Source: Zeimonas sp046347945 (lineage in GTDB: Bacteria > Pseudomonadota > Gammaproteobacteria > Burkholderiales > Burkholderiaceae_E). Taken from it: DNA of 64,000 bases. Shown here one piece after another: positions 16,062 to 25,338 of the stretch (the first letter of the stretch is position 1; every line of letters begins with the position of its first letter). A program made the translations under genes and the position numbers. Under the pieces are notes generated by a model. It saw nothing but the letters and a program-made list of their open reading frames with translations. It searched no databases and was not told the DNA's origin. The stretch covers positions 352,895 to 416,894 of the forward strand of contig JAXMFB010000003.1 in NCBI GenBank assembly GCA_046347945.1, written 5' to 3'.

Positions 16062-16401
16062 CCTGCTGCGCGACGGTGGCGAGCAGCGGCGGCCGGAGCA
16101 CCTGGCGCGCCATCGGCAGAACGATCGTCGCGTGCTGCAGTACCTGGTGCGCGAGCTGGGCGTCGACGCGTCACGCAAGAACGCCTGGCACCGCCAGAGG
16201 ACAGAGGGTTGGGTCGTGTCGATGGCGGCTGCGAAGGCGGCAGCGGGGCCGTGGGGCAACCCCCGATTCTCCGCAACGGCGGCGACTCGCACGGCTAGGG
16301 GCGAGTGCCTACTTTCGGCTCGTCGAGTAAAGAATTCAGTTCGTCAGCAAAGACGACTGCGTCGGGTAAAGAAGACAGTTTGCCCGACCCACCAGGAGTG
16401 A
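16062..16401 (+). pseudogene. maiA relic (right island boundary)
   Basis: Two blocks match the intact maiA at roughly 85-90% by eye: 16062-16116 matches 12402-12456, and 16120-16197 matches 12631-12708, with the intervening 171 or so bases of maiA lost. A 42-base core around LQYLVRELGVDA is identical. The remaining segment to the stop at 16399-16401 is unrelated in sequence, although the stop and the following GGGCGCGCCC spacer correspond to those after intact maiA. The copy lacks the N-terminal glutathione-binding motif and cannot encode a working isomerase. With the glmS fragment at 12965 it forms the flanking duplication of the island. Confidence 0.72.
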
Positions 16402-16415
16402 CGGGCGCGCCCGAG

Positions 16416-18269
16416 TCACTCCACCGTGACGGACTTGGCCAGGTTCCTCGGCTTGTCGACGTCCGTCTTGCGCGCCAGCGCCACGTGATACGCGAGCAGC
16501 TGCAGCGGGACCACGTGCAGGATCGGCGACAGCAACCCGGCGTGGTCGCCCAGGTTGATGATGTTGATCCGGTCTTCCGGCTCGATGTGCGTGTCCTTGT
16601 CGGCGAACACGAACAGCTCGCCGCCGCGCGCCTTCACCTCGTGCAGGTTCGACTTCAGTTTCTCGATCAGCGCGTCGTTGGGCGCCACCACCACCACCGG
16701 CATCTCGCTGTCGATCAGCGCCAGCGGCCCGTGCTTGAGCTCGCCGGCGGCGTAGGCCTCGGCGTGGATGTAGGTGATCTCCTTGAGCTTCAACGCGCCT
16801 TCGAGCGCGATCGGGAAGTGCACGCCGCGACCGAGGAACAGCGCGTGCTGCTTGGGCGCGAAGCGGTTGGCCCAGTGGCGCACCGCGGGCTCGCACTCGA
16901 GCACGTGCGCGATCGCGGCCGGAAGGTGGCGCAGCTGCGCGAGCAGCTCCTTCTCGCGAGCCGGTGCGAGCCGGCTGCGCTGCTTGGCCAGCACCAGCGC
17001 GAGCACGAACAGCGAGGCCAGCTGGGTGGTGAACGCCTTGGTCGACGCCACGCCGATCTCGGGACCGGCGCGGGTCAGGAAGCGCAGCCTGCTCTGGCGG
17101 ATCAGCGCCGATTCGGGCACGTTGCAGATCGCCAGCGTGTCGCGCAGGCCCATCGACTTCGCGTGCTGCAGCGCCGCGATCGTGTCGGCGGTCTCGCCGG
17201 ATTGCGAGATCGTGATGACGAGCGTGTTCGGCAGCGCGACCGAGTCGCGATAGCGGTACTCGCTGGCGATCTCGACCGACACCGGCAGCCCGGCGATCGA
17301 CTCGATCCAGTACTTGGCGACGCAGCCCGAGTGGTAGCTGGTGCCGCAGGCCAGGATCAGGATCTGCTTCGTGCGCGCGAAGATGTCCTCCGACTCGGCC
17401 CCGAACAGGCCGGCCGACAGCGACGCCGCATTGGCGACCATCTCGAGCGTGTTGGCGATCGCGCCGGGCTGCTCGAAGATCTCCTTCTGCATGAAGTGCT
17501 GGTACTTGCCGAGCTCGATCGCGTCGCTCGACAGCTGGCTCTCGACGATCTTCCGCTCGGCGGGCCGGCCGTCGGCGTCGACGATCGAGTACCCGTCGGG
17601 GCGGATCTGCACGACGTCGCCTTCTTCCAGGTAGGCGACGTACTTCGTCACCTGCAGCAGCGCCGAGGTGTCGGACGCGAGGAAGTTCTCGCCCTTGCCC
17701 GAGCCCGAGTTGCCGATGCCCAGCAGCAGCGGCGAACCCTTGCGCGAGCCGACGACGGTGCTCGGCTCGGCGTTGTTGATCGCGGCGATCGCGTAAGCGC
17801 CTTCGAGCTCGCGCACCGCCTTCTGCACCGCCACGAACAGGTCGTCGCCCGACGCGACGTAGCTGTGCAGCAGGTGCGCGATGACCTCGGTGTCGGTGTC
17901 GCTCGCGAATTCGTAGCCGGCCGCCTTCAGGCGCCTGCGCAGCATCTCGTGGTTCTCGATGATGCCGTTGTGGACGACCGAGACCTCGATGCCCTTGCCG
18001 GACGAGAAGTGCGGGTGCGCGTTCTTCTCGGTGACCCCGCCGTGCGTGGCCCAGCGCGTGTGCGCGATGCCGGTCGGCGCGTCGGCGTGCACCTCGCGGG
18101 CGCGCGCCTCGAGGTCTGCGACGCGGCCGACCGCGCGCACGCGCTCCATCTTGCCGTTCATGATCGCGATGCCGGCCGAGTCGTAGCCGCGGTACTCGAG
18201 CTTGCGCAGGCCCTCGATCAGGATCGGGACGACGTTACGTTGCGCGACGGCTCCGACGATTCCACACAT
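16416..18269 (-). CDS. glmS: glutamine:fructose-6-phosphate aminotransferase (isomerizing)
   Basis: 617-residue enzyme making glucosamine-6-phosphate for peptidoglycan and LPS. It has the N-terminal Ntn glutaminase domain with catalytic Cys2 (MCGIVGAV), HTRWATHG, and HNGIIENH, then two SIS domains (CGTSYHSG and SQSGETADT blocks) and the C-terminal KSVTVE. Slightly longer than the 605-610 norm owing to an insertion near NSGSGKGENF (about residues 186-195). Thirty-four bases downstream of glmU on the same strand, forming the UDP-GlcNAc supply unit. Its 3' neighbour was originally maiA. Confidence 0.97.
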   Translation of the reverse strand: MCGIVGAVAQRNVVPILIEGLRKLEYRGYDSAGIAIMNGKMERVRAVGRVADLEARAREVHADAPTGIAHTRWATHGGVTEKNAHPHFSSGKGIEVSVVHNGIIENHEMLRRRLKAAGYEFASDTDTEVIAHLLHSYVASGDDLFVAVQKAVRELEGAYAIAAINNAEPSTVVGSRKGSPLLLGIGNSGSGKGENFLASDTSALLQVTKYVAYLEEGDVVQIRPDGYSIVDADGRPAERKIVESQLSSDAIELGKYQHFMQKEIFEQPGAIANTLEMVANAASLSAGLFGAESEDIFARTKQILILACGTSYHSGCVAKYWIESIAGLPVSVEIASEYRYRDSVALPNTLVITISQSGETADTIAALQHAKSMGLRDTLAICNVPESALIRQSRLRFLTRAGPEIGVASTKAFTTQLASLFVLALVLAKQRSRLAPAREKELLAQLRHLPAAIAHVLECEPAVRHWANRFAPKQHALFLGRGVHFPIALEGALKLKEITYIHAEAYAAGELKHGPLALIDSEMPVVVVAPNDALIEKLKSNLHEVKARGGELFVFADKDTHIEPEDRINIINLGDHAGLLSPILHVVPLQLLAYHVALARKTDVDKPRNLAKSVTVE

Positions 18270-18303
18270 CTTGCTGCTCCTTGCTGGCGCCCGACCCGGC
18301 GGG

Positions 18304-19671
18304 TCAGGACTTGGCGGCGGGCTTCTTGACCGGCCGCTTCCACGATTCGACGGTCGTCTGCTCGGTGCGAGACATCGTCAGCTTGTGCTCGGGCGCGTCG
18401 CGCGTCAGCGTGGTGCCGGCGCCGAGCGTCGCGCCGCGGCCCACCCGCACCGGCGCGACCAGCTGGGTGTCGCTGCCGATGAACGCGTCGTCCTCGATGA
18501 CGGTCTGGTACTTGTTGGCGCCGTCGTAGTTGCAGGTGATCGTGCCGGCGCCGATGTTCACGCGCTCGCCGACGACGGTGTCGCCGAGGTAGGACAGGTG
18601 GTTGGCCTTGGACTTCGCGGCCATCCGCGTGTTCTTCATCTCGACGAAGTTGCCGACGTGGGTTTCCTCGCCGAGGTCGGTGCCCGGGCGCAGCCGCGCG
18701 TAGGGGCCGATGCGCGCACGCGCACCGATCGACGAGCGTTCGATGAGCGTGAACGGCAGGATCTGCGCACCTGCGCCGATCCGGGTGTCGCGGATGACGC
18801 AGTTCGCACCGACGCTCGCGCCGTCTTCGATGACGACCCGGCCTTCGAACACGCAGTTGACGTCGATCGAGACGTCGCGCCCGCACAGCAGTTCGCCGCG
18901 CACGTCGAGCCGCGCGGGATCGGCCAGCCAGACGCCTTCGTCCATCAGCTTCGTCGCCACCCTGTTCTGGAAGATGCGCTCGAGTTCGGCCAGCTGCCGC
19001 TTGCTGTTGACGCCGAGCGTCTCGGAGACGTCGCCCGGCTGTGCCGAAACGACCGCCACGCGATCGTGCACCGCGGCCGCGACCACGTCCGTGAGGTAAT
19101 ACTCCTTCTGGGCGTTGTCGTTCGACAGCGCACCCAGCCAGCGCGCCAGCGCGGCGGTGGGTGCGACCAGGATGCCGGTATTCACCTCCCGGATTTCGCG
19201 GGTGGCGGGGTCGGCATCCTTGTGCTCGACCACCCGGACGATCCGGCCGCCGTCGCGGACGATCCGGCCGTAGCCGCTCGGGTCGGCCAGCTCGACCGTG
19301 AGCAGCCCGAGCTTGTCGGCGCCCGCGGCCCCGACGAGCCGCGCCAGCGTCTCGTGGGTGGTGAGCGGCACGTCGCCGTACAGCACCAGCGTGGGCACCG
19401 CCGGATCGAGGTGCGGCAGCGCCTGCATCACCGCATGCCCGGTGCCCAGCTGCGGCTCCTGCAGCGCCCAGCGCAGGTCGTCGCCCTTGATCGCGCGCAC
19501 GACGGTTTCGCCGCCGTGCCCGTACACTACGACGATGCGGCCCGGGCCCAAGCTTCGCGCGCAATCGACGACGTGCGCGAGCAGCGGCTTGCCTGCCAGC
19601 GGGTGCAGCACCTTGGGCAGGTCGGAGCGCATCCGCTTGCCCATCCCGGCGGCCAGGATGACGACGTTCAT
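18304..19671 (-). CDS. glmU: bifunctional GlcN-1-P acetyltransferase / GlcNAc-1-P uridyltransferase
   Basis: 455-residue bifunctional enzyme. The N-terminal uridyltransferase domain has LAAGMGKRMRSDLPKVLHPL (residues 6-25), and the C-terminal half is a left-handed beta-helix of hexapeptide repeats with the acetyltransferase residues in GNFVEMKNT and the GAGTITCNYDG loop. Catalyses the last two steps to UDP-GlcNAc. ATG 19671 follows AAGGAAAAG; the frame is open further upstream, but that is the non-coding side of the divergent lipoprotein gene. Forms an operon with glmS. Confidence 0.97.
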   Translation of the reverse strand: MNVVILAAGMGKRMRSDLPKVLHPLAGKPLLAHVVDCARSLGPGRIVVVYGHGGETVVRAIKGDDLRWALQEPQLGTGHAVMQALPHLDPAVPTLVLYGDVPLTTHETLARLVGAAGADKLGLLTVELADPSGYGRIVRDGGRIVRVVEHKDADPATREIREVNTGILVAPTAALARWLGALSNDNAQKEYYLTDVVAAAVHDRVAVVSAQPGDVSETLGVNSKRQLAELERIFQNRVATKLMDEGVWLADPARLDVRGELLCGRDVSIDVNCVFEGRVVIEDGASVGANCVIRDTRIGAGAQILPFTLIERSSIGARARIGPYARLRPGTDLGEETHVGNFVEMKNTRMAAKSKANHLSYLGDTVVGERVNIGAGTITCNYDGANKYQTVIEDDAFIGSDTQLVAPVRVGRGATLGAGTTLTRDAPEHKLTMSRTEQTTVESWKRPVKKPAAKS

Positions 19672-19711
19672 CTTTTCCTTGTTTTTCAGGTACTTAGGGG
19701 AAGAATCCGGG

Positions 19712-20587
19712 GTGTTTCTCGAAAAGCTTATCACGCGTCCGTGGCGGGCCCTGCTACCGCTCGTCGCCAGTTGCCTGCTGGCGACTGCCTGCTCGTCCAC
19801 GAAGCTCGGCTACGACGCGATGCCGATGTGGCTGGGCTGGCAGCTCGACCGCTACCTGGCGCTCGACGCCGCCCAACGCGAGATGGCGTCGGCCCGCATC
19901 GAGGCGCTGCATCGCTGGCACCGGCAGACCCAGCTGCCCGCGTATACCGCCTTCCTCGGAGCCGTTCAGTCTCGCCTCGATGGCCCGATCGGGCCCGAGG
20001 ACATTGGCCGCTGGCGAGAGGAAGCGCTCACTGCGTGGACTCCTCTCGCCGAACGGATGGCGCCCGACGTGGCCGCGCTCGCGCTCACGCTGCGGCCGGA
20101 GCAACTCGAACGGATGGCGCGTCGCTTCGAGGAGTCCAATCGGGACGAGCGTCGCAAGCTGCTGCCCGAGACGCCGGAGCGACGCGAGGCCGCCCGCGCC
20201 GAGCGGGTGCTCGAGCGCGTCCGCTTCTTCGTCGGCGACCTGCCGTCACGACAGGAGCGCGAGATCCGCGCGGCGGCGGCCGCACTGCCGCCGAGCGAGG
20301 GCGACTGGCTCGCCGAGCGCGAGGCGCGACAGAAGGCCGTGCTCGACGTGCTCGGGCGCATCGTTCGCGAGCGGCCCTCGCAGGACGTGGCGCAGCAGTG
20401 GGTGCGCGAGACGCTGACCGGCTTGTGGCGCAGCGCCGATCCGGCACGGCGCGAAGCGATCGCCCGGTCGACGGCGGCTGGCGATGCGCTGTCGGCGACG
20501 ATCCTGGCGCGGCCCGAGCAGCGGCGGCAATTTCACCAGCGGCTGCGCGACTTCGCCGACGACTTCAGCGTGCTCGCGGTCCGCTGA
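19712..20587 (+). CDS. DUF6279 family lipoprotein
   Basis: 291-residue lipoprotein, divergent from glmU. GTG 19712 is preceded by AGGGGAAG. The N-terminus has a basic start, a hydrophobic stretch and a lipobox (LATAC, Cys27). Family landmarks are KLGYDAMPMWLGWQLDRYL (about residues 31-49) followed by a long, charged, mostly helical region. DUF6279 proteins are common in beta- and gammaproteobacteria and have no known function. The last 23 bases overlap the convergent symporter gene. Confidence 0.8.
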   Translation: MFLEKLITRPWRALLPLVASCLLATACSSTKLGYDAMPMWLGWQLDRYLALDAAQREMASARIEALHRWHRQTQLPAYTAFLGAVQSRLDGPIGPEDIGRWREEALTAWTPLAERMAPDVAALALTLRPEQLERMARRFEESNRDERRKLLPETPERREAARAERVLERVRFFVGDLPSRQEREIRAAAAALPPSEGDWLAEREARQKAVLDVLGRIVRERPSQDVAQQWVRETLTGLWRSADPARREAIARSTAAGDALSATILARPEQRRQFHQRLRDFADDFSVLAVR

Positions 20588-22022
20588 CCGCGTCGGGGTG
20601 GCCGCGGCCGCCGGCCACCTGCGGGGCCAGCGAGCCGGCGACCATGCCGAACATCGCGGCGCCCAGGCCGACGATCTGCGGCGGCAGCAGCGCATCGGGG
20701 GCCGACAGCTCCATGATGCCCCATGCGGTCAGGCCGAGCACGATCGACATCATCGCGCCCTGGGGCGTCGCGCGCCGCCAGAACAGGCCGAACGCGAGCG
20801 GCGTGAACGCCGCGACCAGCGTGACCTTGTAGGCGTTCTGCACCATCTGGAACATCGACGACTGGCTGTTCAGCGCGAACGTCATCACGCACAGCGCGAA
20901 GGTGACCAGCACCATCCGCAGCATCAGCAGCATCTGCTTCTCGGGAACGCGTCGGCCGATCAGCGGCCGCAGCACGTTCTCGGTGAACACCGCGGTGGGC
21001 GCGAGCAGCGCGCCGCTGGCGGTGGAGAGGATCGCCGAGAGCAGCGCGCCGAAGAACATCACCTGCGCGAACAGCGGCGTCTTCGCGAGGATCAGTTGCG
21101 GCAGGATCAGCTGGAAGTCGAGCCCGTCCTCGGCAAGCACCGCGCGCACCTTCTCCGGCTCGATCAGCAGCGCCGACACCGCGATGAACATCGGCACGAA
21201 CGCGAAGACCAGGTAGAAGGTGCCGCCGAGCAGCGTGCCGCGTACGGCGGTGTTCTCGTTCTTCGCCGACGTGACGCGCTGGAACACGTCCTGCTGGGCG
21301 ATCGAGCCGATCGCCATCGTGGCCCAGGCCGCGACGAACGCGATCCAGTCCTTCAACTCGGCCCTGGGCCAGAACTGGAGCTTGCCTTCTCGGGCGGCGG
21401 TCTCGAACACGGTGCCGAAGCCGCCTGCCATGCCGCCCAGCAGCCACGCGATGTACAGCAGTCCGATCACGATGATCACGGTCTGGAACAGGTCGGTGAA
21501 CGCCACCGACCACATGCCGCCGAACAGCGTGTAGACGAGCACGACACCGGCGCCCAGCACGATGCCCTGCGACAGCGTGATCGAGCCGCCCGACAGCGTG
21601 TTGAAGACGATGCCCAGCGCGACCATCTGCGCCGAGGTCCAGCCGAGGTAGGACAGCGTGATCGCGACGCCCGCGGCGATCTCGACCGTGCGGTTGAAGC
21701 GCTTGCGGTAGAAGTCGCCGATCGTCAGCAGCTCCATCCGGTAGAACCGCCGCGCGAACAGCAGCGCGACGATGATCAGGCAGAACGCGGCGCCGAACGG
21801 ATCGGCGACGACGCCGTGCAGGCCGTCGCGCAGGAAGGTCGACGACACGGCGAGAACGGTTTCAGCGCCGAACCAGGTCGCGAACACCGTCGCGACGTTC
21901 ATGTACAGCGGCAGGCTGCGCCCGGCGACCAGATAGTCCTTCGAGTTCTTGACCCGCTGGGCCGCGTAGAGCCCGATGCCGACGGTGACGGCGAGGTAGA
22001 CGAGCACCAGGAAGGTCAGCAT
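20565..22022 (-). CDS. sodium:solute symporter (SSS family)
   Basis: 485-residue, 12-13-helix transporter of the SSS family. Seen are the N-terminal YLVAGRSLPLYMNVATVFAT and the GAETVLAVSS unwound-helix region (about residues 52-61), DFYRKRFNR after the third helix, and LSAILSTASGALLAPTA near residue 330, which contains the serine and threonine residues typical of the sodium site. Substrate not identifiable; relatives include pantothenate, proline and carboxylate importers. The C-terminal tail (PDAVSGPRAR) overlaps the 3' end of the convergent DUF6279 gene. The ubiB gene lies 90 bases upstream on the same strand. Confidence 0.9.
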   Translation of the reverse strand: MLTFLVLVYLAVTVGIGLYAAQRVKNSKDYLVAGRSLPLYMNVATVFATWFGAETVLAVSSTFLRDGLHGVVADPFGAAFCLIIVALLFARRFYRMELLTIGDFYRKRFNRTVEIAAGVAITLSYLGWTSAQMVALGIVFNTLSGGSITLSQGIVLGAGVVLVYTLFGGMWSVAFTDLFQTVIIVIGLLYIAWLLGGMAGGFGTVFETAAREGKLQFWPRAELKDWIAFVAAWATMAIGSIAQQDVFQRVTSAKNENTAVRGTLLGGTFYLVFAFVPMFIAVSALLIEPEKVRAVLAEDGLDFQLILPQLILAKTPLFAQVMFFGALLSAILSTASGALLAPTAVFTENVLRPLIGRRVPEKQMLLMLRMVLVTFALCVMTFALNSQSSMFQMVQNAYKVTLVAAFTPLAFGLFWRRATPQGAMMSIVLGLTAWGIMELSAPDALLPPQIVGLGAAMFGMVAGSLAPQVAGGRGHPDAVSGPRAR

Positions 22023-22111
22023 GGTCGGGGCGGTCGGGGCTGGGCGGGCGACACAGTAGCGTAACTCGACATCAGGGTAAAGTGCGGCGGTCGCTCGCGA
22101 CCTGCGCGCGA

Positions 22112-23713
22112 CTACCAGCCGAGGAAGCGCCCCGCCTCGAGCGCCAGCACGACGGCCAGCACGGCCACGAAGAAGCCGATCCAGCGCTGCGTGCGTCGCT
22201 GCTCGGCGACCAGCCGTTCGAGCAGCGCGCGCATCCCCGGATCGACCCCGTCGCGTGTCGCCCGGGTCAGCGCCGCGTGCGCGAGGCGCGGCAGTTCCGG
22301 CAGCAGCCGGCCCCAGTGGACCGACTCCTTGCGCATCCGCTCGTTGAAGCCGGCCACGCCGATCTGCTCCTGCATCCAGCGTTCGAGGATCGGCTTGGCG
22401 GTGACCCACAGGTCGAGATCGGGATCGAGCTGGCGACCCAGCCCCTCGACGTTGAGCAGCGTCTTCTGCAGCAGCACCAGTTGCGGCTGGATCTCGACGT
22501 TGAAGCGACGCGACGCCTGGAACAGCCTGAGCAGCACGAGGCCGAGCGAGATCTCCTTCAGCGGCCGGTCGAAGAACGGCTCGCAACAGGCGCGCACCGC
22601 ACCCTCGAGCTCCTCGACGCGCGTCGTCGGCGGCACCCAGCCCGACTCGACGTGCAACTCGGCGACGCGCCGGTAATCGCGACGGAAGAAGGCGAGGAAG
22701 TTCTGCGCCAGGTAGTTCTTGTCGAAGTCCGACAGCGTGCCGACGATGCCGAAGTCGAGCGCGATGTAGCGGTTGAAGTCGGGGCCGGCGTCGCCGACCA
22801 GGATGTTGCCCGGGTGCATGTCGGCGTGGAAGAAGCCGTGCCGGAATACCTGCGTGAAGAAGATCTCGACGCCGTCGCGCGAGAGCTGCTTCAGGTCGAC
22901 GCCGGCCTCGCGCATCCGCTCGACCTGGCTGACGGGAAAGCCGTGCATGCGCTCCATCGTCAGCACGTTGGTCGCGCACCAGTCCCAGTACATCTCCGGG
23001 ACGCGCAGCAGCCTCGACCCCTCGAAATTGCGCCGCAGCTGGTTGGCGTTGGCCGCTTCGCGGATCAGGTCGAGCTCGTCGTGCAGGTACTTGTCGAACT
23101 CGTCGATCACGTCGAGCGGGCGCAGCCGGCGCGCGTCGGCCGACACGCGCATCAGCAGGCCGCCCGCGGTGCGCAGCAATTCGAGGTCGCGCTCGATGAC
23201 CGGCGCCATGTTGGGCCGCAGCACCTTGACCGCGACCTCGCGGCCGTCCTTCAGCCGCGCGAAGTGAACCTGGGCGATCGAGGCGGACGCCTGCGGCGTG
23301 CGGTCGAAGGCGTCGAACAGCTCGTCGATCGGGTGGCCGAGCCCGCGCTCGATCTCGCGCACCGCGACCTCGCCGGGGAACGGCGGCACGCGGTCCTGCA
23401 GCCGTGCCAGCTCGTCGGCGACGTCGGCTGGCAGCAGGTCGCGCCGCGTCGACAGCACCTGGCCGAACTTCACGAAGATCGGGCCGAGGCTCTCGAGCGC
23501 GCGACGCAGCCGAATGCCGCGCGGGGCGTCGAGCCGGCGGCCGAAGCGCAGCACGCGTACCGCGGCCAGCGCCCAGCGCGAGCCGGTGGTCGCGGCGGCG
23601 CCCGAGGCGGCCAGCTCGTCCAGGCCGTAGCGCCAGGCGACGAACACGATGCGGATGAGGCGGGTGGTGCGCAAGGGGTGAGGGGAGGGGGCGGTGCGGA
23701 GCGGACGCGCCAT
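22112..23713 (-). CDS. ubiB: ubiquinone biosynthesis accessory ATPase UbiB
   Basis: 533-residue atypical kinase of the UbiB/ADCK family needed for coenzyme Q synthesis. The KxGQ motif is in FVKFGQVLSTR (about residue 80), the A-rich loop in ASASIAQVHFA, the catalytic lysine in EVAVKVLRP, and the DFG-like ALDFGIVG follows HADMHPGNI. The C-terminus has a hydrophobic helix (about residues 505-530, GFFVAVLAVVLALEAG) anchoring it to the membrane. I chose ATG 23713, which adds about 20 residues before the usual RIVFVAWRYGLDEL start; the true start may be a few codons further in. Confidence 0.93.
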   Translation of the reverse strand: MARPLRTAPSPHPLRTTRLIRIVFVAWRYGLDELAASGAAATTGSRWALAAVRVLRFGRRLDAPRGIRLRRALESLGPIFVKFGQVLSTRRDLLPADVADELARLQDRVPPFPGEVAVREIERGLGHPIDELFDAFDRTPQASASIAQVHFARLKDGREVAVKVLRPNMAPVIERDLELLRTAGGLLMRVSADARRLRPLDVIDEFDKYLHDELDLIREAANANQLRRNFEGSRLLRVPEMYWDWCATNVLTMERMHGFPVSQVERMREAGVDLKQLSRDGVEIFFTQVFRHGFFHADMHPGNILVGDAGPDFNRYIALDFGIVGTLSDFDKNYLAQNFLAFFRRDYRRVAELHVESGWVPPTTRVEELEGAVRACCEPFFDRPLKEISLGLVLLRLFQASRRFNVEIQPQLVLLQKTLLNVEGLGRQLDPDLDLWVTAKPILERWMQEQIGVAGFNERMRKESVHWGRLLPELPRLAHAALTRATRDGVDPGMRALLERLVAEQRRTQRWIGFFVAVLAVVLALEAGRFLGW

Positions 23714-23837
23714 TCTAGCCGCCGGCCGGACGGCCCGAGACCTCGTGCCTCGCGCCTGCGCGCGGGCCCGACCTGCATCAACCCGTTGCGGGTGCGCAAG
23801 GCCTATGATCGCAGCGATCCCCGGACGGAGCACCGCC

Positions 23838-25148
23838 ATGACGTTCCCGATTCGCCTCGCCAGCCTCGCTGCGGCGGGATTCGCCACCGTCTTCGCGCCT
23901 GGCGCGTCGGCCCAGCAGGTGGTCAGGCCGCCGATTGCCCAGTACTGGATGGACGTCGCCACGCACACGATGGCGGGCATGCCCGACATGTCCGCGATGC
24001 CCGGGATGCCGTCGCTGCCCGGGTTCATGGGCGGCGGGGCGGCCGGCGCCGGCGGCAACCAGTACGGCAATGCCCGCGGCATGGCCACGGGCCGCTGGCT
24101 CGACCTGGCGCTGTACACGCGCAACAAGCCCTCGGGCAGCGAGGCCACTCATTCGATCCCGCCCGGCATGCAGATGGGCGCGAGCCTGCCGCTGGTGCCG
24201 CTGGCTGCGACGCCCCGAACGCCCGTTCGCGAGCCCGGCGAACCGCCCGAGGAGGTGCGCGACCGGCCGACCGGCCGCCTGCTGATCTATTGGGGCTGCA
24301 GCGAGACGGTGCGGCCCGGCCAGCCGCGGATCATCGACATGGCCGGCGCGGACCCGCAGGCGTTCGGCCGGGCGTTCGCCGGACGGTACGCACCCGACCG
24401 CGGCGCGCGCGTCGCTCCGGGGTACTCGCTGTGGCCCAACGAGAAGAACCGCGCGATGGTGCCGCGTGGCGCGTCGCTCGCCGGCGAGCACGCGATTCGC
24501 GGCGACGGCGTGCCCGCGAGCATGAGGTTCGCGCTGGGGCAGTCCCACGATTTCATGCCCGCGATCGAACTGGCCGCCAGCGGTGCGCTCACCGACAGCA
24601 TCGCGCTGCAGTGGCCGGCGGTGACCAACGCGCGCGCCTATTACCTGCACGCAATGGGCAGCGTCGGAAAGGACATGGTGCTGTGGAGTTCGGCCGAGAC
24701 CGCGGATACCGGCATGGGGCTGTTCGACTATCTGTCGAACGCCACGGTCGATCGCTGGGTGGCCGAGAAGGCGCTGCTGCCGGCCGGCGCGACGCGCTGC
24801 GCGGTGCCGAAGGGCATCTTCGCGTCGGGCAAGGACGAGGGCGCGATGCTGCGGATGATCGCCTGGGGCAGCGAGCTGAACCTGGCGCACCCGCCGCGCC
24901 CCGCCGACCCGCGCACGCCCTGGGAACCCGAGTGGGCCGCGCGCGTTCGCGTGAAGGCGACGACGATGGCGATGCTGGGCGTCGACATGGCCGCCGCCGC
25001 GGGGCCCGGGTCCGCGCCGTCGGCGGCGCCGGCCGGCCAGGGCGAGCAACCGGCCGGACAGTCCGCGCAGGATGCGACGCCGTCGATTCCCGGGTTGCCC
25101 GGCGCCGGGCGCGCCATCGACGCAATCCGCGGCATCTTCGGCCGCTGA
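23838..25148 (+). CDS. secreted protein of unknown function with Met/Pro/Gly-rich N-terminus
   Basis: I do not recognise the family. The 436-residue product starts at ATG 23838 with GGAG eight bases upstream and has a clear signal peptide (cleavage near ASAQ, about residue 26). Then comes a low-complexity stretch rich in methionine, proline and glycine (GMPDMSAMPGMPSLPG, about residues 42-58). The central part has regular-looking domains, including GRLLIYWGCSE and a SIALQWPAVTNARAYYLHAMG segment (about residues 257-277) reminiscent of fibronectin-like or lipoprotein sensor folds. The tail repeats an SIPGLPGAG motif. Envelope or secreted location is the only safe inference. Divergent from ubiB. 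Confidence 0.7.
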   Translation: MTFPIRLASLAAAGFATVFAPGASAQQVVRPPIAQYWMDVATHTMAGMPDMSAMPGMPSLPGFMGGGAAGAGGNQYGNARGMATGRWLDLALYTRNKPSGSEATHSIPPGMQMGASLPLVPLAATPRTPVREPGEPPEEVRDRPTGRLLIYWGCSETVRPGQPRIIDMAGADPQAFGRAFAGRYAPDRGARVAPGYSLWPNEKNRAMVPRGASLAGEHAIRGDGVPASMRFALGQSHDFMPAIELAASGALTDSIALQWPAVTNARAYYLHAMGSVGKDMVLWSSAETADTGMGLFDYLSNATVDRWVAEKALLPAGATRCAVPKGIFASGKDEGAMLRMIAWGSELNLAHPPRPADPRTPWEPEWAARVRVKATTMAMLGVDMAAAAGPGSAPSAAPAGQGEQPAGQSAQDATPSIPGLPGAGRAIDAIRGIFGR

Positions 25149-25338
25149 TCGCTCGACCGCGCGAGGGCGCCGCCGCCCAAGCCCGCAGCGAGAAGCCCCG
25201 CCGCGGACAGTGACGATTTGCTTCGCTCCGAACGATCGGGTATTCATGGCGACTGCCTTCAACGTAGCCCGGACCGTCGTGGTGTTCTTCGCCGACCTCA
25301 GGTGAGGCTCAGGACCCGCGCGCGCGGCGGGCAGTGCC

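Noticed and set aside
22082..25213. 1043-codon plus-strand open frame opposite ubiB
   Set aside because: Low-complexity arginine-rich translation that runs antisense to the clear UbiB coding sequence.
25246..25305. 19-codon frame MATAFNVARTVVVFFADLR as a leader peptide of the rhomboid gene
   Set aside because: No attenuator, no ribosome binding site and no link to the known families; chance open frame.
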